The position numbers and the translations under genes are program-made. This document shows, piece after piece, positions 30,952 to 31,861 of a DNA stretch of 31,861 nt. This DNA comes from Dimorphilus gyrociliatus. Lineage: Eukaryota; Annelida; Polychaeta; Dinophilidae. Location of the stretch: the NCBI GenBank assembly GCA_904063045.1, contig CAJFCJ010000131.1, positions 1 to 31,861 on the forward strand. Reading direction: 5' to 3'. Within the stretch, counting starts at the first letter, position 1; each line of letters begins with the position of its first letter. The notes beneath the pieces were generated by a model, which did no database searches, was not told where the DNA came from, and saw nothing but the letters and a program-made list of their open reading frames with translations.

Positions 30952-31502
30952 TGGTGGAAGAAAATCAGCATAACTGGGTTGCAAACCTACCCTTGATTCA
31001 AGCATTTTTGAATCAATCACCTGTAGGAAGTACAAGACTACCACCCCAGGAACTTCTTTTTGGCACCAGCACAAGAACACTGATTGATGTAACAATGCAT
31101 ACTACCTCTCCTGAAACAAATGTACTATTTGTATTCAATCACCAGCAGCAATTAGTACAGTTAAGAGCTACAGCCTTCTGTAAATCCATCATGGCAAAAG
31201 AACAATATAGGGAAAGAAAGAATAGAAATCTCAATCTTCCAAAATATTTTGAGGTTGATGATGAAGTATTCTTAAGAAATGATGGTGCAAGAATTGCAAT
31301 AACAAAAATCCCTTCTTTAAAATGGTTAGGCCCATACCGAATAACAAAAGTCAATCATCAAAAGTGGATATATGAAATACAAATGGATGATAATACATGC
31401 AAGTTGGTACATGGTAGCAGATTAAGACTAGCCAATGAATCTAATAAGTTGGAAACAGGGAAAGAAGCAACAACATCTTTCACCTTGTGGAGAAGGAAAT
31501 AA
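30951..31502 (+). CDS. Integrase C-terminal part, in a shifted frame
   Basis: 183 codons continue the integrase after the frame break: NWVANLPLIQAFLNQSPVGS, AKEQYRERKNRN, and the GPY/F module KWLGPYRITKV near 31320-31350, ending in a basic tail. In-frame coding resumes upstream of 30951, at about 30935, overlapping the previous frame. The first codon GTG is not a real start. The related fragment at 1-498 reads through this point without a shift, so the break is specific to this copy or a sequencing error. Confidence 0.88.
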   Translation: MVEENQHNWVANLPLIQAFLNQSPVGSTRLPPQELLFGTSTRTLIDVTMHTTSPETNVLFVFNHQQQLVQLRATAFCKSIMAKEQYRERKNRNLNLPKYFEVDDEVFLRNDGARIAITKIPSLKWLGPYRITKVNHQKWIYEIQMDDNTCKLVHGSRLRLANESNKLETGKEATTSFTLWRRK

Positions 31503-31542
31503 CACACCTCCAATATCTTTCTCAGGTAGAAGGAAGAAATGA

Positions 31543-31861
31543 CTTCCAATTCCGTTTGAAGAATCAAAAGGCCAAGAAGTCATTGCCTTGTGTGACACAG
31601 GAGCATTGAGATCCTTTATTACTGAAAAAGAAATCAAGTTAATGGATGTTACAATTATGGATAAAGAAACAATTGGCTTACCAATTATAACTTCAGCTGA
31701 TGGGAAAGCTTTAAAGCAAAAAGGAAGTGTAAAGCTGAATATCCAATTTGCTGGAGAAAGTATGGAACAAGAATTTATAGTTATGGAAAATCTAGACATA
31801 GCAATAATACTTGGTTGTGATTTCCTACAAACTGTGGGAGCAAACCTCAATTTTGAAGCTA
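31543..31861 (+). CDS. Second aspartic-protease-like domain downstream of integrase (partial)
   Basis: A frame open to the window edge reads EVIALCDTGALRSFITEKEI, then about 50 residues on IAIILGCDFLQTVGANLNF. The layout matches the element's own protease (DSGSDRSFI...IIGCDFLQQNGATLDF): catalytic D-T/S-G, the flap spacing and the closing hydrophobic-Gly motif. A TGA at 31540-31542 precedes it; further upstream the same frame is open (SPCGEGNNTPPISFSGRRKK). It is either a post-integrase domain of this element or the front of another gypsy pol joined here. The frame differs from the integrase frame. Confidence 0.75.

Larger units (their letters stand above)
26300..31861 (+). mobile_element. Ty3/gypsy LTR retrotransposon, Mag-like, runs off the window
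   Basis: Order: 5' LTR (26300-26934), tRNA-Ser-type primer site (26939-26956), fused gag-protease-RT-RNase H-integrase, then extra coding sequence with a second protease-like domain. The 3' LTR, polypurine tract and target duplication lie beyond the window. LTRs of this family elsewhere in the window are almost identical, so it is young. Domain order and tRNA-Ser priming fit the Mag branch of Metaviridae (established for mag of silkworm); the branch is inferred. Confidence 0.9.

Noticed and set aside
1-31861. Alternative genetic code to explain in-frame stops
   Set aside because: TAA, TAG and TGA all occur as breaks and frameshifts are equally common, while intact frames end normally.

Overview
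The window looks like AT-rich nuclear DNA from an invertebrate animal. It has spliced genes with GT-AG introns, secreted and receptor proteins built from animal domains (F5/8-C-like lectin folds, LDLa, CUB, leucine-rich repeats, rhodopsin-like 7TM, TSP1, C1q), short TTAGGG-type telomere-like tracts, and many retroelements. The species cannot be fixed from sequence. Expanded families of LDLa-LRR receptors, fucolectin-like proteins and C1q proteins would suit a lophotrochozoan-type animal, but that is inference.

Layout. 1-500: 3' integrase remnant of a Ty3/gypsy element (minus). 0.7-1.8 kb: broken ribonuclease-inhibitor-type LRR array (minus). 1.85-2.27 kb: plus-strand LDLa relic. 2.66-6.22 kb: an eight-exon secreted lectin-like gene (minus) with a solo LTR in its first intron. 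6.2-8.0 kb: no gene, with one strong hairpin and telomere-like scraps. 7.96-8.60 kb: solo LTR. 8.6-12.8 kb and 13.0-15.0 kb: two tandem minus-strand LDLa-LRR-7TM receptor genes, both with frameshifts and in-frame stops. 15.0-15.45 kb: relics with membrane segments, then a second copy of the intronic LTR family in reverse orientation. 16.4-19.0 kb: Penelope-like element with reverse transcriptase and GIY-YIG endonuclease. 19-21.6 kb: non-coding, with small tandem and inverted repeats. 21.6-22.8 kb: integrase fragments split by a diverged solo LTR. 23.3-23.9 kb: another solo LTR. 24.6-25.9 kb: intronless, broken TSP1-C1q-C1q gene. 25.87-26.2 kb: Tc1/mariner scrap. 26.3 kb to the end: a nearly intact Ty3/gypsy element with 5' LTR, tRNA-Ser-type primer site, fused gag-pol and integrase broken by one frameshift. 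It is followed, unusually, by a second aspartic-protease-like coding segment that runs off the window.

The only host gene whose frame is consistent over nearly all exons is the lectin-like gene. The receptor genes would sense extracellular ligands through CUB/LDLa/LRR ectodomains and signal through 7TM domains, but as written they cannot give full-length proteins. Either they are pseudogenes or the assembly carries indel errors. Three 635-bp LTRs that are nearly identical show that the gypsy family moved recently.
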